NCBI GenBank assembly: GCA_019911805.1
Contig: JAIOJV010000051.1
Location: 1 to 43,505, forward strand
DNA: 43,505 bases
Direction: 5' to 3'
Source: Gammaproteobacteria bacterium
GTDB lineage: Bacteria; Pseudomonadota; Gammaproteobacteria; Thiohalobacterales; Thiohalobacteraceae
Made by a program: the position numbers and the translations under genes. This document shows positions 16,366 to 31,156 of the stretch, piece after piece. How positions within the stretch are numbered: the stretch's first letter is position 1; every line of letters starts with the position of its first letter. Under the pieces are notes generated by a model that was not told the DNA's origin, did no database searches, and worked only from the letters and a program-made list of their open reading frames with translations.

Positions 16366-17628
16366 ATGCATGTTTTGGTCCGAGTCGCCGTGGTGATGCT
16401 GTGCCTGCATGCGCCCGGGGCCCGCGGCGCCGAGGCGGCCACCCTGCCGCTGGGCGAGGCCGAGCGCCTTGCGCTGGCCCGTGATGTCAGCGCGCCGGCA
16501 CGGACCGCCCAGGCCGAGGCGCTGCGCGAGCAGTCCGTCGCGGCGGCGCAATTGCCCGATCCGAAGCTCAAGCTCGGTGCGATGAGCCTGCCGACCGACA
16601 CCTTCAGCCGCAGCCAGGAGGCGATGACGCAGCTGCAGATCGGTGTGGTGCAGAACTTCCCTCCCGGCCGTACGCTGGCGCTGCGCGGCGACCGCGGCAC
16701 GGCCATGGCCGCGGCCGCCGACGCCATGGCCGATGCGGAACGGCTGCGCGTCCTGCGCGATACGCGCATTGCCTGGCTCGAGGTGCAGTATCAGATCGAG
16801 GCGGAGCGCATCCTGGTGCAGAGCCGGGGGCTGTTTACGGACCTCGTCGAGGTCACGCGCGCACAGTATGCCTCCGGACGCCGCAATCAGCAGGACGTGC
16901 TGCGCGCCCAACTGGAGCTGGCGCTGCTCGGCGACCGGCTGTTGCAGGTGCGCACCCGGCAGGACGAGGCGCGGGCGGGGCTGGGGCGCCTGATCGGTCC
17001 GGCCGAGGCGCGACGTCCACTCACCGCCGGGCGGCCGCAGCTGCCGGTGCCGCCGGACTACGCCACCCTGGCGCAGGGATTGCCCCGGCATCCGCTGATC
17101 GCCGTGGAGGATCGACGCGTAACTGCGAGCCAGCTCGACGTGGGCCTCGCGCGCCAGCGCTACAAGCCCGCCTGGTCGCTGGATGTCACCTACGGCGACA
17201 GCGCCGGTACCAATCCCGATGGCAGCGACCGGCCCGATTATCTGTCCGCCATGGTCCTGCTGGACGTGCCGCTGTTTGCGGACAAACGCCAGGACCGCCT
17301 GCTCGCCGCCAGTCAGAAGGAGGTGCAGGCGGCCAGCCTCACGCGCGCGGACCGGCTCTATGAGCTGCAGCGGATGCTGGAGGCCGAGCATGCCCGCTGG
17401 CGGCTTTTGAACGAACGCCGGCAGCACTATGAGGAACGGCTCATCACGGAGGCCGGACAGAACGCGCTCGCCGCGCTGCGCGCCTACGAGACTGCCGTGA
17501 CCGATTTCAGCACCGTCATGCGCGCGCGCATCACCGAGCTGGACCTGCGCCTGGATGCACTGCGCGTGGCCGTCGACGCCGCCCAGGTGCAGGCACGGCT
17601 CCTCTACCTGGCGGGAGAAGGCGCATGA
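16366..17628 (+). CDS. cusC: CusC-type outer-membrane efflux channel
   Basis: 420 residues: signal peptide to about residue 22, then two TolC-type repeats of long helices (outer membrane efflux protein family). PDPKLKLGAMSLPTDTFS and the FPPGRTLALRGDRG region are typical of metal-RND channels. It forms the outer channel of a tripartite RND pump with the next two genes. The ATG at 16366, with GAGGG upstream and a signal peptide beginning MHVLVRVAVVMLC, is preferred to an in-frame start at 16306. Its stop overlaps the next start by four bases. Confidence 0.87.
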   Translation: MHVLVRVAVVMLCLHAPGARGAEAATLPLGEAERLALARDVSAPARTAQAEALREQSVAAAQLPDPKLKLGAMSLPTDTFSRSQEAMTQLQIGVVQNFPPGRTLALRGDRGTAMAAAADAMADAERLRVLRDTRIAWLEVQYQIEAERILVQSRGLFTDLVEVTRAQYASGRRNQQDVLRAQLELALLGDRLLQVRTRQDEARAGLGRLIGPAEARRPLTAGRPQLPVPPDYATLAQGLPRHPLIAVEDRRVTASQLDVGLARQRYKPAWSLDVTYGDSAGTNPDGSDRPDYLSAMVLLDVPLFADKRQDRLLAASQKEVQAASLTRADRLYELQRMLEAEHARWRLLNERRQHYEERLITEAGQNALAALRAYETAVTDFSTVMRARITELDLRLDALRVAVDAAQVQARLLYLAGEGA

Positions 17629-19109
17629 AGGCAGGGTATTGGGTCACGGGTCTCGTGCTGATCGCGCTCGGTTTCGCGGCCGGCTATCTGGTTCAGCAGC
17701 GCACGGGCGGCGACGCCGCGACGGCTGCCGGACCGGCTGATGCGGGGCAGGCGATCCTCTACTGGGTCGCGCCCATGGACCCGAGCTATCGCCGCGACCA
17801 GCCCGGCAAGTCGCCCATGGGTATGGACCTGGTGCCGGTATACGCCGACGCGGCGGCGGGTGCCGACGACGCGGTGCGCATCGACCCGGTGGTGGTGCAG
17901 AACCTGGGTGTGCGCACCGCCGCGGTCGAGCACGGCCCGTTGCGGCGCCGCATCGACACCGTCGGCTACGTGTCCTACGACGAGCGTCGCATCAGCCATG
18001 TGCATCTGCGCACCGATGGCTGGATCGATCGGCTCTATGTGAAATCCGTTGGCGAGCGGGTGACGGCGGGCGAGGTGTTGTTCGAGGTGTACTCGCGCGA
18101 TCTGGTCAATGCCCAGGAGGAATTTCTGCAGGCCCTGCGCCAGGGCAATGCGTCTCTGGTCGGTGCCTCGCGCGAGCGTCTCAGATCGCTGGGGGTGGCG
18201 CCAGAGCAGATCGGCGCGCTCGAGCGCACCCGCAAGGTGGCGCAACGGGTGCGCATCCATGCCACCCAGGACGGGGTCGTCGCCCGCCTGAGCGTGCGTG
18301 AGGGTATGTATGTCACGCCCACGACCGAGGTGCTGGCGCTCGCCGATCTGGCCAGCGTCTGGCTGCTCGTCGACGTGTTCGAGCGCCAGGCCGATTGGGT
18401 GCAGGTCGGCATGCCGGCCGAGGTGCGGCTGTCCTATCTGCCCGGCGAAACCCTGGAGGGCGTGGCCGAGTTCATCTACCCCTCGATCGACCCGAAGACC
18501 CGCACCCTGCGGGTGCGTCTGCGCTTCGATAATCCGGACGAGCGCCTCAAACCCGACATGTACGCGGCCGTGCGCATCTACGCGGGACCGAAGACCGATG
18601 TCCTCAGCATCCCGCGGGAGGCGCTGATCCGCACCGGCGATTCCGAGCGGGTCATCCTGGCGCTCGGCGAGGGCCGCTTCCGCGCCGCCCACGTGGTGTC
18701 GGGTATCGAGTCGGGCGACCGGGTGGAGATCCGCGAGGGACTGGCAGCGGGCGATCGTATCGTCGTGTCCGGTCAGTTTCTCATCGACTCGGAGGCCAGC
18801 CTGAAGGGCAGCCTGATGCGTATGGGGGCGGAGCCCCCGGCAGGGGAGGCGGGCGGCTCCGATGCCGGGACCGACAGGCCGATCGTCGGCTCCGGCACCG
18901 TGGAAGCGGTCGACCCCGAGGCCCGTCAGGTCACGCTCACGCACGCCCCCATCGCGGTGCTGGGCTGGCCGGCCATGACCATGCCGTTCGAACTCGCGGC
19001 GGGCGTCGCTACGGGTGACCTCAGAGTGGGCGAGCACATCCGCTTCACGTTGACGCATACCCCCGACGGGACGGGCTACGAAATCACATCCATCGAGCGC
19101 GCGGACTGA
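17625..19109 (+). CDS. cusB: CusB-type adaptor fused to a CusF-like domain
   Basis: 494-residue periplasmic adaptor of the copper/silver RND pump. It has an N-terminal membrane anchor, a Met-containing metal-binding segment ([20 protein letters not shown], about 44-72), then barrel-sandwich, beta-barrel and hairpin domains. The last about 75 residues (about 418-494) form a CusF-like domain with [31 protein letters not shown] and the two M's there are the Cu(I)/Ag(I) ligand pattern of CusF. In E. coli CusF is a separate chaperone; here it is built in. Four-base overlap with cusC; cusA follows one base later. Confidence 0.9.
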   Translation: MKAGYWVTGLVLIALGFAAGYLVQQRTGGDAATAAGPADAGQAILYWVAPMDPSYRRDQPGKSPMGMDLVPVYADAAAGADDAVRIDPVVVQNLGVRTAAVEHGPLRRRIDTVGYVSYDERRISHVHLRTDGWIDRLYVKSVGERVTAGEVLFEVYSRDLVNAQEEFLQALRQGNASLVGASRERLRSLGVAPEQIGALERTRKVAQRVRIHATQDGVVARLSVREGMYVTPTTEVLALADLASVWLLVDVFERQADWVQVGMPAEVRLSYLPGETLEGVAEFIYPSIDPKTRTLRVRLRFDNPDERLKPDMYAAVRIYAGPKTDVLSIPREALIRTGDSERVILALGEGRFRAAHVVSGIESGDRVEIREGLAAGDRIVVSGQFLIDSEASLKGSLMRMGAEPPAGEAGGSDAGTDRPIVGSGTVEAVDPEARQVTLTHAPIAVLGWPAMTMPFELAAGVATGDLRVGEHIRFTLTHTPDGTGYEITSIERAD

Positions 19110-19110
19110 C

Positions 19111-22100
19111 ATGATCGCTGCCATCATCCACGGGTCGATCCGCAACCGTGTCCTGGTGCTGTTGCTGACGCTGATCCTGGTCGGCTGGGGCATCTGGGCC
19201 GTGCGCACCATGCCGCTGGATGCCATCCCCGACCTGTCCGACGTGCAGGTCATCATCAAGACCAGTTATCCCGGCCAGGCCCCGCGCGTGGTGGAGGACC
19301 AGGTCACCTATCCGCTCACCACCACCATGTTGTCGGTGCCGGGGGCGGTGACGGTGCGCGGTTATTCGTTCTTCGGCGACTCCTACGTCTATGTGATCTT
19401 CGCCGACGGCACCGATCTCTACTGGGCGCGCTCGCGCGTGCTGGAGTACCTGTCCCAGGTGCAGAGTCGGCTGCCGGAGGGCGCGCGGCCGGCACTCGGG
19501 CCGGATGCCACCGGTGTGGGCTGGGTCTACGAGTACGCGCTGCTCGATCGCAGCGGGCAGCACGACCTTGCCCAGCTGCGCAGTCTGCAGGACTGGTTCC
19601 TCAAATTTGAACTGCAGGCCGTGCCGGGCGTCGCCGAGGTCGCGACGGCCGGCGGCATGGTCCGGCAGTATCAGGTCGTGGTCGATCCCGACCGGCTGCG
19701 GGCCTACCAGCTGCCGCTCGCCAAGGTCAAACAGGCGATCCAGCGGGCGAATCAGGAGGTCGGCGGCTCGGTGATCGAAATGGCCGAGGCCGAGTACATG
19801 GTGCGTGCGACCGGTTATATCCAGGACGTGGAGGATCTGCGCCAGGTACCACTCGGGCCGAACGCCAACGGCACCCCGGTGCTGCTCGCCGATGTCGCCG
19901 AGATCCGTCTCGGTCCGCAGCTGCGTCGCGGTGTCGTCGATCTGGACGGCGAGGGGGAGGTGGTGGGCGGCATCGTCGTCATGCGCTGGGGTGAGAATGC
20001 GCTGACGACCATCCACGCCGTCAAGGCCCGGCTCGCGGAGCTGGCCCGCAGCCTGCCCGCGGGCGTCGAGATCGTGGAGACCTATGACCGCTCCAGCCTG
20101 ATCGAGCGCGCCATCAAGACCTTGCAGGGCCAGCTGATCGAGGAGCTTCTCGTCGTCGCCCTGGTCTGCGCGGTGTTCCTGTTCCACCTGCGCTCCTCGC
20201 TGGTGATAGTGATCTCGCTGCCCATCGGCATCCTCATCGCGTTCATCCTCATGCGTCTGCAGGGCATCAATGCCAACATCATGTCGCTCGGTGGCATCGC
20301 CATCGCCATCGGCGCCATGGTCGATGCGGCCATCGTCATGATCGAGAACGTGCACAAGCATATGGAGAACGAGGAGGTCACGGCGGAGAACCGCTGGGAG
20401 GTGATGGCGCGCGCCGCCACCGAGGTCGGCCCGGCCCTGTTCTTCGCGCTGCTGATCATCACCCTGAGTTTCCTGCCGATCTTTACGCTGGAGGCGCAGG
20501 AGGGGCGCATGTTCGCGCCGCTGGCCTATACCAAGACCTACGCCATGGCCGGCGCGGCCCTGTTGTCCATCACGCTGGTGCCAGTGCTGATGGGTTGGTT
20601 CATCCGCGGACGTGTGCGCCCGGAGGCGCGCAACCCCATAAACCGACTGCTGATCGCGGCCTACCGACCGATGATCGATGCGGTGCTGCATGCGCCGCGG
20701 CTGATGCTGGCGCTGGCGCTGCTGATCGCGGCGTCGATGGCCTGGCCATTGGCGGGCTGGTGGCCGCTGGCGGATAAGCTGGGGGCGGAGTTCATGCCCG
20801 AGCTGTACGAAGGCGACCTCATGTACATGCCGACCACCTTTCCGGCACTGTCCATCGGCAAGGCCGAGGAACTGCTGCAGCAGACCGACCGGCTCATCAA
20901 GACCGTGCCCGAGGTCAAGCGCGTCTTCGGCAAGATCGGCCGTGCCGAGACCGCCACCGACCCGGCGCCACTGACCATGGTGGAGACCATCATCCAGCTC
21001 AAGCCAGAATCCGAGTGGCGCGAGGGCATGACCCTGGAGCGGCTGCGCGCGGAACTCGACCGGCGCGTGCAGCTGCCGGGCGTGACCAATGCCTGGGTCA
21101 TGCCCATCAAGACTCGCATCGACATGCTGGCCACGGGCATCAAGACGCCGGTCGGTATCAAGATCGCCGGACCGGATCTGACGGTGATCCAGCGTATCGG
21201 TCAGGACATCGAGACCGTACTGCGGGACGTGCCCGGCACCGCCAGCGCCTTCGCCGAACGGGTGGTCGGCGGGCGCTACGTGATGGTCGACATCGACCGT
21301 GTCGCGGCCTCGCGCGTCGGATTGAACGTCGCCGACGTGCAGGAGATCGTACGCACGGCGGTCGGCGGCATGAACGTCACCGAAACGGTCGAGGGGCTGG
21401 AACGCTATCCGGTGAATCTGCGCTACCCGCGCGACGTGCGTGACTCGCTGACGACCTTGCGTCTGCTGCCCATCGTCACGCCCAGTGGCGAGGAGGTGGC
21501 GCTGGCCGATGTCGCAGCGGTACGCATCGAGGACGGCCCCGGCATGATCAAGAGCGAGAACGCGCGGCCCAACGGCTGGATCTATGTCGACATCCATGGC
21601 CACGACCTCGGCTCCTATGTCGAGGCGGCCCGCCGTGCGGTCGCCGAGCGGGTCGCACTGCCGGCCGGTTATTCACTCAGTTGGTCGGGTCAGTACCAGT
21701 ACCTGGAACGCGCCAAACAGCGCCTGGCCCTGGTCATTCCGGTGACGCTGGCCATCATCGTACTGTTGCTCTATCTCAATTTCCGGCGCCTGGCCGAGGT
21801 CCTGATCATCCTGGGCACACTGCCCCTGGCGCTGGTGGGCGGTCTGTGGCTGCTCTACTGGCTTGACTACGATCTGTCGGTCGCCGTGGGTGTCGGTTTC
21901 ATCGCCCTGGCCGGGGTGTCGGTCGAGATCGGGGTGATCATGCTGGTCTACCTCAACCAGGCCTATCAGCGCCATGTGCAGGCGGCCGAGCGTGAACAGC
22001 GTGCGGTGAGCCGGGATGAACTGCGGCAGGCCGTGATCGAGGGCGCCCTGCTGCGGGTACGCCCGATCATGATGACCGTCGCGGCGACCATCGCCGGCCT

Positions 22101-22257
22101 GCTGCCGATCATGCTCGGCAGCGGCACCGGTTCGGAGGTCACACGCCGCATCGCCGCGCCTATGGTCGGTGGGATGGTCAGCGCCACCGTGCTGACGCTG
22201 CTGGTGGTGCCGGCAGTCTTTCTGGTCTGGCGGGGACGCGCGCTGCCGCAAGGCTGA
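19111..22257 (+). CDS. cusA: CusA-type Cu(I)/Ag(I) RND pump
   Basis: 1048-residue inner-membrane RND transporter with 12 predicted helices and two large periplasmic loops. The residues used by E. coli CusA to bind and relay metal are at identical numbers: Met573 (in [10 protein letters not shown]), Met623 (APLTMVET) and Met672 (RIDMLATG), plus Asp405 of the proton relay in [14 protein letters not shown]. This supports a monovalent-copper/silver substrate rather than Zn/Co/Cd. It is the third gene of the operon divergent from cusRS. Confidence 0.94.
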   Translation: MIAAIIHGSIRNRVLVLLLTLILVGWGIWAVRTMPLDAIPDLSDVQVIIKTSYPGQAPRVVEDQVTYPLTTTMLSVPGAVTVRGYSFFGDSYVYVIFADGTDLYWARSRVLEYLSQVQSRLPEGARPALGPDATGVGWVYEYALLDRSGQHDLAQLRSLQDWFLKFELQAVPGVAEVATAGGMVRQYQVVVDPDRLRAYQLPLAKVKQAIQRANQEVGGSVIEMAEAEYMVRATGYIQDVEDLRQVPLGPNANGTPVLLADVAEIRLGPQLRRGVVDLDGEGEVVGGIVVMRWGENALTTIHAVKARLAELARSLPAGVEIVETYDRSSLIERAIKTLQGQLIEELLVVALVCAVFLFHLRSSLVIVISLPIGILIAFILMRLQGINANIMSLGGIAIAIGAMVDAAIVMIENVHKHMENEEVTAENRWEVMARAATEVGPALFFALLIITLSFLPIFTLEAQEGRMFAPLAYTKTYAMAGAALLSITLVPVLMGWFIRGRVRPEARNPINRLLIAAYRPMIDAVLHAPRLMLALALLIAASMAWPLAGWWPLADKLGAEFMPELYEGDLMYMPTTFPALSIGKAEELLQQTDRLIKTVPEVKRVFGKIGRAETATDPAPLTMVETIIQLKPESEWREGMTLERLRAELDRRVQLPGVTNAWVMPIKTRIDMLATGIKTPVGIKIAGPDLTVIQRIGQDIETVLRDVPGTASAFAERVVGGRYVMVDIDRVAASRVGLNVADVQEIVRTAVGGMNVTETVEGLERYPVNLRYPRDVRDSLTTLRLLPIVTPSGEEVALADVAAVRIEDGPGMIKSENARPNGWIYVDIHGHDLGSYVEAARRAVAERVALPAGYSLSWSGQYQYLERAKQRLALVIPVTLAIIVLLLYLNFRRLAEVLIILGTLPLALVGGLWLLYWLDYDLSVAVGVGFIALAGVSVEIGVIMLVYLNQAYQRHVQAAEREQRAVSRDELRQAVIEGALLRVRPIMMTVAATIAGLLPIMLGSGTGSEVTRRIAAPMVGGMVSATVLTLLVVPAVFLVWRGRALPQG

Positions 22258-22643
22258 TGCGCGCTGCCGTGAGTGGTATGCGCGGCGGTGTTGGCATGGA
22301 GAGATAGTGACGGCCCTGCTGGGCATGGGTATCTGAACAGGCCGCATGGAACATTGATCTGTCTTGATCTCCTGGGCGCTGCTGCCAGGTAACCTCGACA
22401 CGGATCAGATCAGGATCGGATGAGCAAGCCTGTGGTTCGTTAGGCGCTTACCTTCATTTGATTGCAGGCCGATCTGCGTGCCTCATCGAACAGGGTGTAG
22501 ACCACGTTCTGGCGCCCTGGGAAACTATGGTTTGCCCCCTGTTGCATTTTTGTTGAAATGAACGACACTAACGCTGGCTGAAGGCGAACCCAGCGTATCG
22601 CTTGGCGTTGCCGCCGATACTTCTACATTTGAATTGGAACCAC
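22258..22643. other. Intergenic stretch between cusA and the AspT-type gene
   Basis: 386 bases with no supportable gene. Base composition falls from the GC-rich efflux operon towards the AT-richer transporter, marking a compositional boundary. A short minus-strand frame near 22440-22530 is probably chance. Confidence 0.4.
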
Positions 22644-24323
22644 ATGGAGATTGATCTCTACCAGGTCTTGAAAGACAACCACTTGATTCTGCTCTTTCTT
22701 GTCATTGGCGGAGGCTATCTGATCGGCAACATCAAAGTATTCAGCGTGCCCGTCGGTTCGACCATCGGTGTCTTGCTGATTGGGCTGAGTTTTGGTCACT
22801 ATGGCTTGACGATTCCCTCCGAAGTCGGATCATTCGGCTTTGCACTTTTTATCTTTTCGGTTGGGCTGCAGGCAGGTCCGAGTTTTTTTACGGCTTTCAT
22901 GGAGGATGGCAAGAACTACATAATCCTTGCTGTCGTGGTAGTGACCACTGGTCTGGTCACCGTCATTGCACTGTCGCGCTTGTTTGGCTTCACGCAAGGA
23001 TTCGATGCGGGGTTGATGGCGGGCGCGCTGACCAGTACCCCGACGCTCGCTGCAGCCCAGGACGCTGTAAATAGTGGCCTGGCTGGTGGCGATGAGGCAA
23101 CCCGGCAACAGATCATCGAGAATATCGGTGTCGGGTATGCACTCACCTATTTCGTCGGAACCATCCTGGTAATTCTTCTCATCCGTTATGTTCCGCGGAT
23201 CTTAAAAATGAATCTCGAGGCGATGGCCCGTACTTATGCCAAGGACAAGGGCCTGCTGCCGGGTCGACGTCGCGGGCCCAGCGAAGCGGAAAATCTGCCT
23301 GTCATCAGAGCCTACAAGGTCACTCCCGATTCCTATGGCAAAACCATCTCGCAACGTGCTGCAGAGCTGACCGAGATCGAAGGGGTGGTGCTGAAGGTGT
23401 GTCGCGGCGGTAAATTATTAGAACCCGACCCCAAGCTCGAATTGCAGGAGGGTGATGTCTTGTCGGTAATCGCCAGCCTCCAGACACATCAGTGGGTACG
23501 GAAAAACCTTGGCGGTGAGGAAGTCCTCGATGCAAGCTTGCTTAACTACCACGTCATCTCTCAAGAGATCGTTGTACTTAGTGGGCATGTGCTGGGCAAA
23601 CAGATTAAAGAACTCAACCTTGCTTCCACGTACGGCTGTTTCGCTACCGGTCTTAATCGCACGGGTATCCAATTGCCGATTACCGATGAAGTGACCCTGA
23701 ATAAGGGCGACCGCATCCAGATCATCGGTGAAGAATCCCACCTGCGCGAGTTGGCTTCTTTGCTTGGGCATATCGAGCAGGAAATTGAAGAGACTGACTT
23801 GGCGACTTTCTCATTGGGCATCGTCATTGGATCATTCGTCGGTCTGATTACATTCTCGATCGGTGGTATCAGTGTGGGCCTGGGCACCGCAGGTGGTCTG
23901 CTCATTGTCGGACTTGTGTTGGGTTATCTGAGTTCGATGAATCCGACGTTCGGACGAGTGCCGGGTGCCGCACGCTTTCTTCTCATGGAGCTGGGACTCT
24001 TGTTGTTGATGGCCTCGATCGGTCTTAATGCCGGTGGTGGCATCGTGGAGGGACTGCTCGAGCTGGGCCCGTTGATCATCGCGAGTGCGGTTCTCGTCAC
24101 TACGCTTCCACTGAGCATTGGTTATTTGGTTGGCCGTAAGTTATTGAAGATGAATCCGGCATTGCTGCTCGGGTCGCTTGTCGGTGCGATGACCAGTACG
24201 CCAGCACTTGCGGTCGTTGCCGACGCTGCGAACAGCAGCGTACCGGCGATTGGCTACGCAGGCACGTACACTTTTGCCAATGTCTTTCTGATCTTTGCCG
24301 GGACTTTCCTGATGACCCTGTGA
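22644..24323 (+). CDS. AspT/YbjL/YidE-family transporter
   Basis: 559 residues from ATG 22644. Two membrane halves of five to six helices (about 15-185 and 390-559) repeat the GLQAGPSFF / GLNAGGGIVEGL and AGALTSTPTLAAAQD / VGAMTSTPALAVVADA motifs of the aspartate:alanine exchanger fold. Between them are two TrkA-C (RCK_C) domains (about 225-285 and 300-370). Family members exchange dicarboxylates or amino acids; the substrate here is unknown. No clear ribosome site. Codon use and GC are visibly lower than in the flanking RND operons, so it was probably acquired separately and has no obvious link with metal export. Confidence 0.85.
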   Translation: MEIDLYQVLKDNHLILLFLVIGGGYLIGNIKVFSVPVGSTIGVLLIGLSFGHYGLTIPSEVGSFGFALFIFSVGLQAGPSFFTAFMEDGKNYIILAVVVVTTGLVTVIALSRLFGFTQGFDAGLMAGALTSTPTLAAAQDAVNSGLAGGDEATRQQIIENIGVGYALTYFVGTILVILLIRYVPRILKMNLEAMARTYAKDKGLLPGRRRGPSEAENLPVIRAYKVTPDSYGKTISQRAAELTEIEGVVLKVCRGGKLLEPDPKLELQEGDVLSVIASLQTHQWVRKNLGGEEVLDASLLNYHVISQEIVVLSGHVLGKQIKELNLASTYGCFATGLNRTGIQLPITDEVTLNKGDRIQIIGEESHLRELASLLGHIEQEIEETDLATFSLGIVIGSFVGLITFSIGGISVGLGTAGGLLIVGLVLGYLSSMNPTFGRVPGAARFLLMELGLLLLMASIGLNAGGGIVEGLLELGPLIIASAVLVTTLPLSIGYLVGRKLLKMNPALLLGSLVGAMTSTPALAVVADAANSSVPAIGYAGTYTFANVFLIFAGTFLMTL

Positions 24324-24658
24324 CGCATTGAGCTTTGACTTCTATACGTACTTATCCCCCTGCGGTGTTGTGAGTTATTAAATCTTTGCAGCTTCCAAGG
24401 CTGCAACCGTTCGGAAGCAGGCAAAGAGAGATCGCTGTAACATTAATACCTTACTCCCACTTTAGCCCAAAACAGATCATTAGGAATCTTACCAACACGG
24501 TCAGATCGAGTCCGACTACTACACAGTAATGAAACACAAGATGAAACATGAGATGAAACATGCGCTGAATCCGCAGACCAGGCCTTGCTTACCGTCCGGT
24601 TGACGCCAAGCCCGTAAGCAGGTAGCTTCGGCGCCGGCATCACTCTTAATCGTCGCGT
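24324..24658. other. Intergenic region with a 12-bp tandem repeat and a possible outer-membrane protein tail
   Basis: 335 bases. ATGAAACA recurs three times exactly 12 bases apart (24529, 24541, 24553). On the minus strand, up to a stop at 24443, the frame reads GKIPNDLFWAKVGVRY, which looks like an outer-membrane beta-barrel C-terminus ending in an aromatic residue. A hairpin (GCAGC...GCTGC near 24388-24404) follows it. If real it is only the last 25 or so residues of a lost gene. Confidence 0.35.
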
Positions 24659-25078
24659 ATGAATCTATCGCTGCACAGCATGACGGGTTACCGGCGGGCA
24701 ATCGTCGGATTGCTGCTGCCGGCCTTTGTGCTGCTGGCGTGCTTCCCGTTTCACTATCATCTGCACCCGGTCGATGCCGCCCATCACGACGGTGTCCTGG
24801 GCACGCACGATCATGCGCACCATACGCTGGATCGGCATGTCCTCACGGACATCGGCAAGGTCGCCCATCACGCCGACAGCCACACCATCGACCCCGGCGC
24901 GGACCTCGTCTTCAAGTCGGCCGCACCGCAGTTGCCGCCGTTCATCCTGGCATTCATTCTGCTGCTTCTGCTGGTCGGTGAGCCGCTGACGACGCGCTTC
25001 GCGCGGTCGCCGGTGGGCCGCCCGTCCCATCTCCGCTGGCAAAATTCTCCCCCTCTGCGCGCTCCGCCGCACGCCTGA
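24659..25078 (+). CDS. His-rich two-helix membrane protein ahead of the Czc-type operon
   Basis: 139 residues: a membrane segment at about 12-32, a His-rich loop (FHYHLHP, AAHHD, THDHAHH, DRH, AHHADSH) of about 55 residues, a second segment at about 93-110, and a basic tail. The loop is predicted to face the periplasm and bind divalent metal. It sits 116 bases before the CzcC-like gene in the same direction, so a role as metal sensor or periplasmic buffer is plausible. I recognise no family. The start could also be the ATG at 24680. Confidence 0.65.
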   Translation: MNLSLHSMTGYRRAIVGLLLPAFVLLACFPFHYHLHPVDAAHHDGVLGTHDHAHHTLDRHVLTDIGKVAHHADSHTIDPGADLVFKSAAPQLPPFILAFILLLLLVGEPLTTRFARSPVGRPSHLRWQNSPPLRAPPHA

Positions 25079-25194
25079 TCCCAGCGCAGTTCGTACAGCC
25101 GTGCGGCAGGCGTGGCCGTTGTGCCGTGTCCGCCTCCCGCACCGATCCGTAGCCCACATTTCGAGACCGCCTGTCGGTCCGAGGAACCGTATCC

Positions 25195-26450
25195 ATGCGA
25201 TTCCGGGTAGCAGTCGCCACGTTTTTCTGGTTGCTCGTCGCTGACGCCAGTGCCGTACCGCTCACGCTGGGCGAGGCGGTCGCGCGCGTCCTGGAGAGTA
25301 ACCCACAACTGCAGGCCGCCGATTTCGATGCGCGCGCGGCGGCCGAGCGCATCCGTCAGCAGGGCCAGTCCACGCCCTATACGGTCGGACTGGAACTGGA
25401 GAACCTGGCCGGCTCCGGTGAGGCCAGCGGCGTGCGCGGTCTGGAGACCACGCTCAGCCTCGGCCGGGTGCTGGAATCCGGCGGCAAGGCGCAGCGGCGG
25501 GGCGAGGTGGCGCGCCTCGAGGCGGGGCTGCTGCGTCATGCGCAGGATGCCCGCCGTCTGGATCTGTTGGCGGAGACCGCGCGACGCTTCCTGACGCTGG
25601 CGCGCGTGCAGGCGGAACGGGAACTCGCAGAGGAACGCGTCGAGCTGATGCGCCGCACCCAGCACGCGGTGGAGCGGCGCCACCGTGCCGGCAAGGCCGC
25701 GGACGCGGAACGCGGTCGGGCACAGATCGCGCTGGCGCGCGCGGAACTCGCCCTGGAGGAGACCGACCATCTGCTGTTCAACGGCCGGCGCGACCTGGCG
25801 GTGCTGTGGGGAGTGTTCCCGCCGGCCTTCGAGCGCGTGCACGCCGAGCTCGTCCACCTCGAGGCGGAACCGACATTCGACGAGTTGGAGCAGAGGCTCG
25901 CGCGCAATCCGGCCGTGGCGCAGCTGGCCACTGCCGAACGCCTCGCCGAGGCGCGCCGGCAGCTGGCGCACACGCGTGCGCGTCCGGACGTGGAGGCGCA
26001 GGCCGGTGTACGGCATCTCAATGCCAGCGATGACGTCGGCCTGGTGCTGTCGCTGCGTCTGCCGCTCGGCAGTGCCGGCCGCGCCGCCGCCTACGAGGCG
26101 GAGGCCGCGGCGCTCGCGGCCCGCGAGCCGCTGCTGGCACAGGACCGACGCCTGGCGCTGCGCGCCGCGCTGTCCAGCCTGCACCAGGAGCTCCTCCATG
26201 CGCGCGACCGCCTGGAGGCCTATCAGGAGCGTATCCTGCCCGCCGCCCGCAAGGTCCTGGACGACTACAGCCAGGGCTACGCGGCGGGCCGTTACTCGCT
26301 GCTGGAGTTGAGTGCCGCCCAGGAGAGTCTGCTGGAGGCACGCCTCGAGGTCCTGTCGGCCGCCGTCGAGTACCACGCCGCACGTATCGAGATCGACCGT
26401 CTGATTGGCGTCGCGCCCGCGGGCAGTGCCTCCCCCATTGGAGTCGAACC

Positions 26451-26454
<4 letters not shown>
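25195..26454 (+). CDS. czcC: CzcC-type outer-membrane efflux channel
   Basis: 419 residues: a signal peptide (VAVATFFWLLVADASA) and a TolC-type double repeat. The start PLTLGEAVARVLESNPQL and NLAGSGEASGVRGLETTLS are characteristic of CzcC/CnrC channels. GAGGA precedes the ATG. It opens a CzcCBA-type operon; its stop overlaps the next start by four bases. Confidence 0.88.
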
Positions 26455-30903
<4,449 letters not shown>

Positions 30904-30908
30904 CGAAA

Positions 30909-30923
30909 CGGCCCGGCGGGCCG
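30909..30923 (+). terminator. Hairpin after czcA
   Basis: CGGCCC-GGC-GGGCCG starts six bases after the czcA stop. The T-tract (CGTTTA) is short and displaced, so confidence is limited. Confidence 0.35.
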
Positions 30924-30985
30924 CGGGCGTTTACGGCGCAAAGCGCTGCAGTCACTGCCGTCCCATAAACCAAACACCACATGCG

Positions 30986-31115
30986 CCACGGAAGCACACG
31001 GAAGGCACTGAAATGAAGCCGCGTCGCAGAGGCTCTGCCTCGGTGCCTGACGGCCGATATGGGCTGTTGGATGAGGCCTATGATCTTGTCCGTGTTGTTC
31101 CGTGTGCTTCCGTGG
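30986..31115. repeat. MITE-like palindrome with 18-bp perfect ends
   Basis: CCACGGAAGCACACGGAA at 30986-31003 is the exact inverted complement of 31098-31115, enclosing 94 bases. Perfect long terminal repeats around a short non-coding core, placed between convergent genes, suggest a non-autonomous mobile or REP-type element. From memory, CACGGAAGCACACGGAA-type sequences are dispersed in some gammaproteobacteria, but that was not checked. Confidence 0.6.
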
Positions 31116-31156
31116 CCGAAATGAGTTTTTCAGGGGAGATGTCACGGGGCGCTGCG

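Noticed and set aside
19084-21603. 839-codon frame opposite cusA
   Set aside because: His/Asp/Arg-rich antisense shadow typical of GC-rich RND genes.
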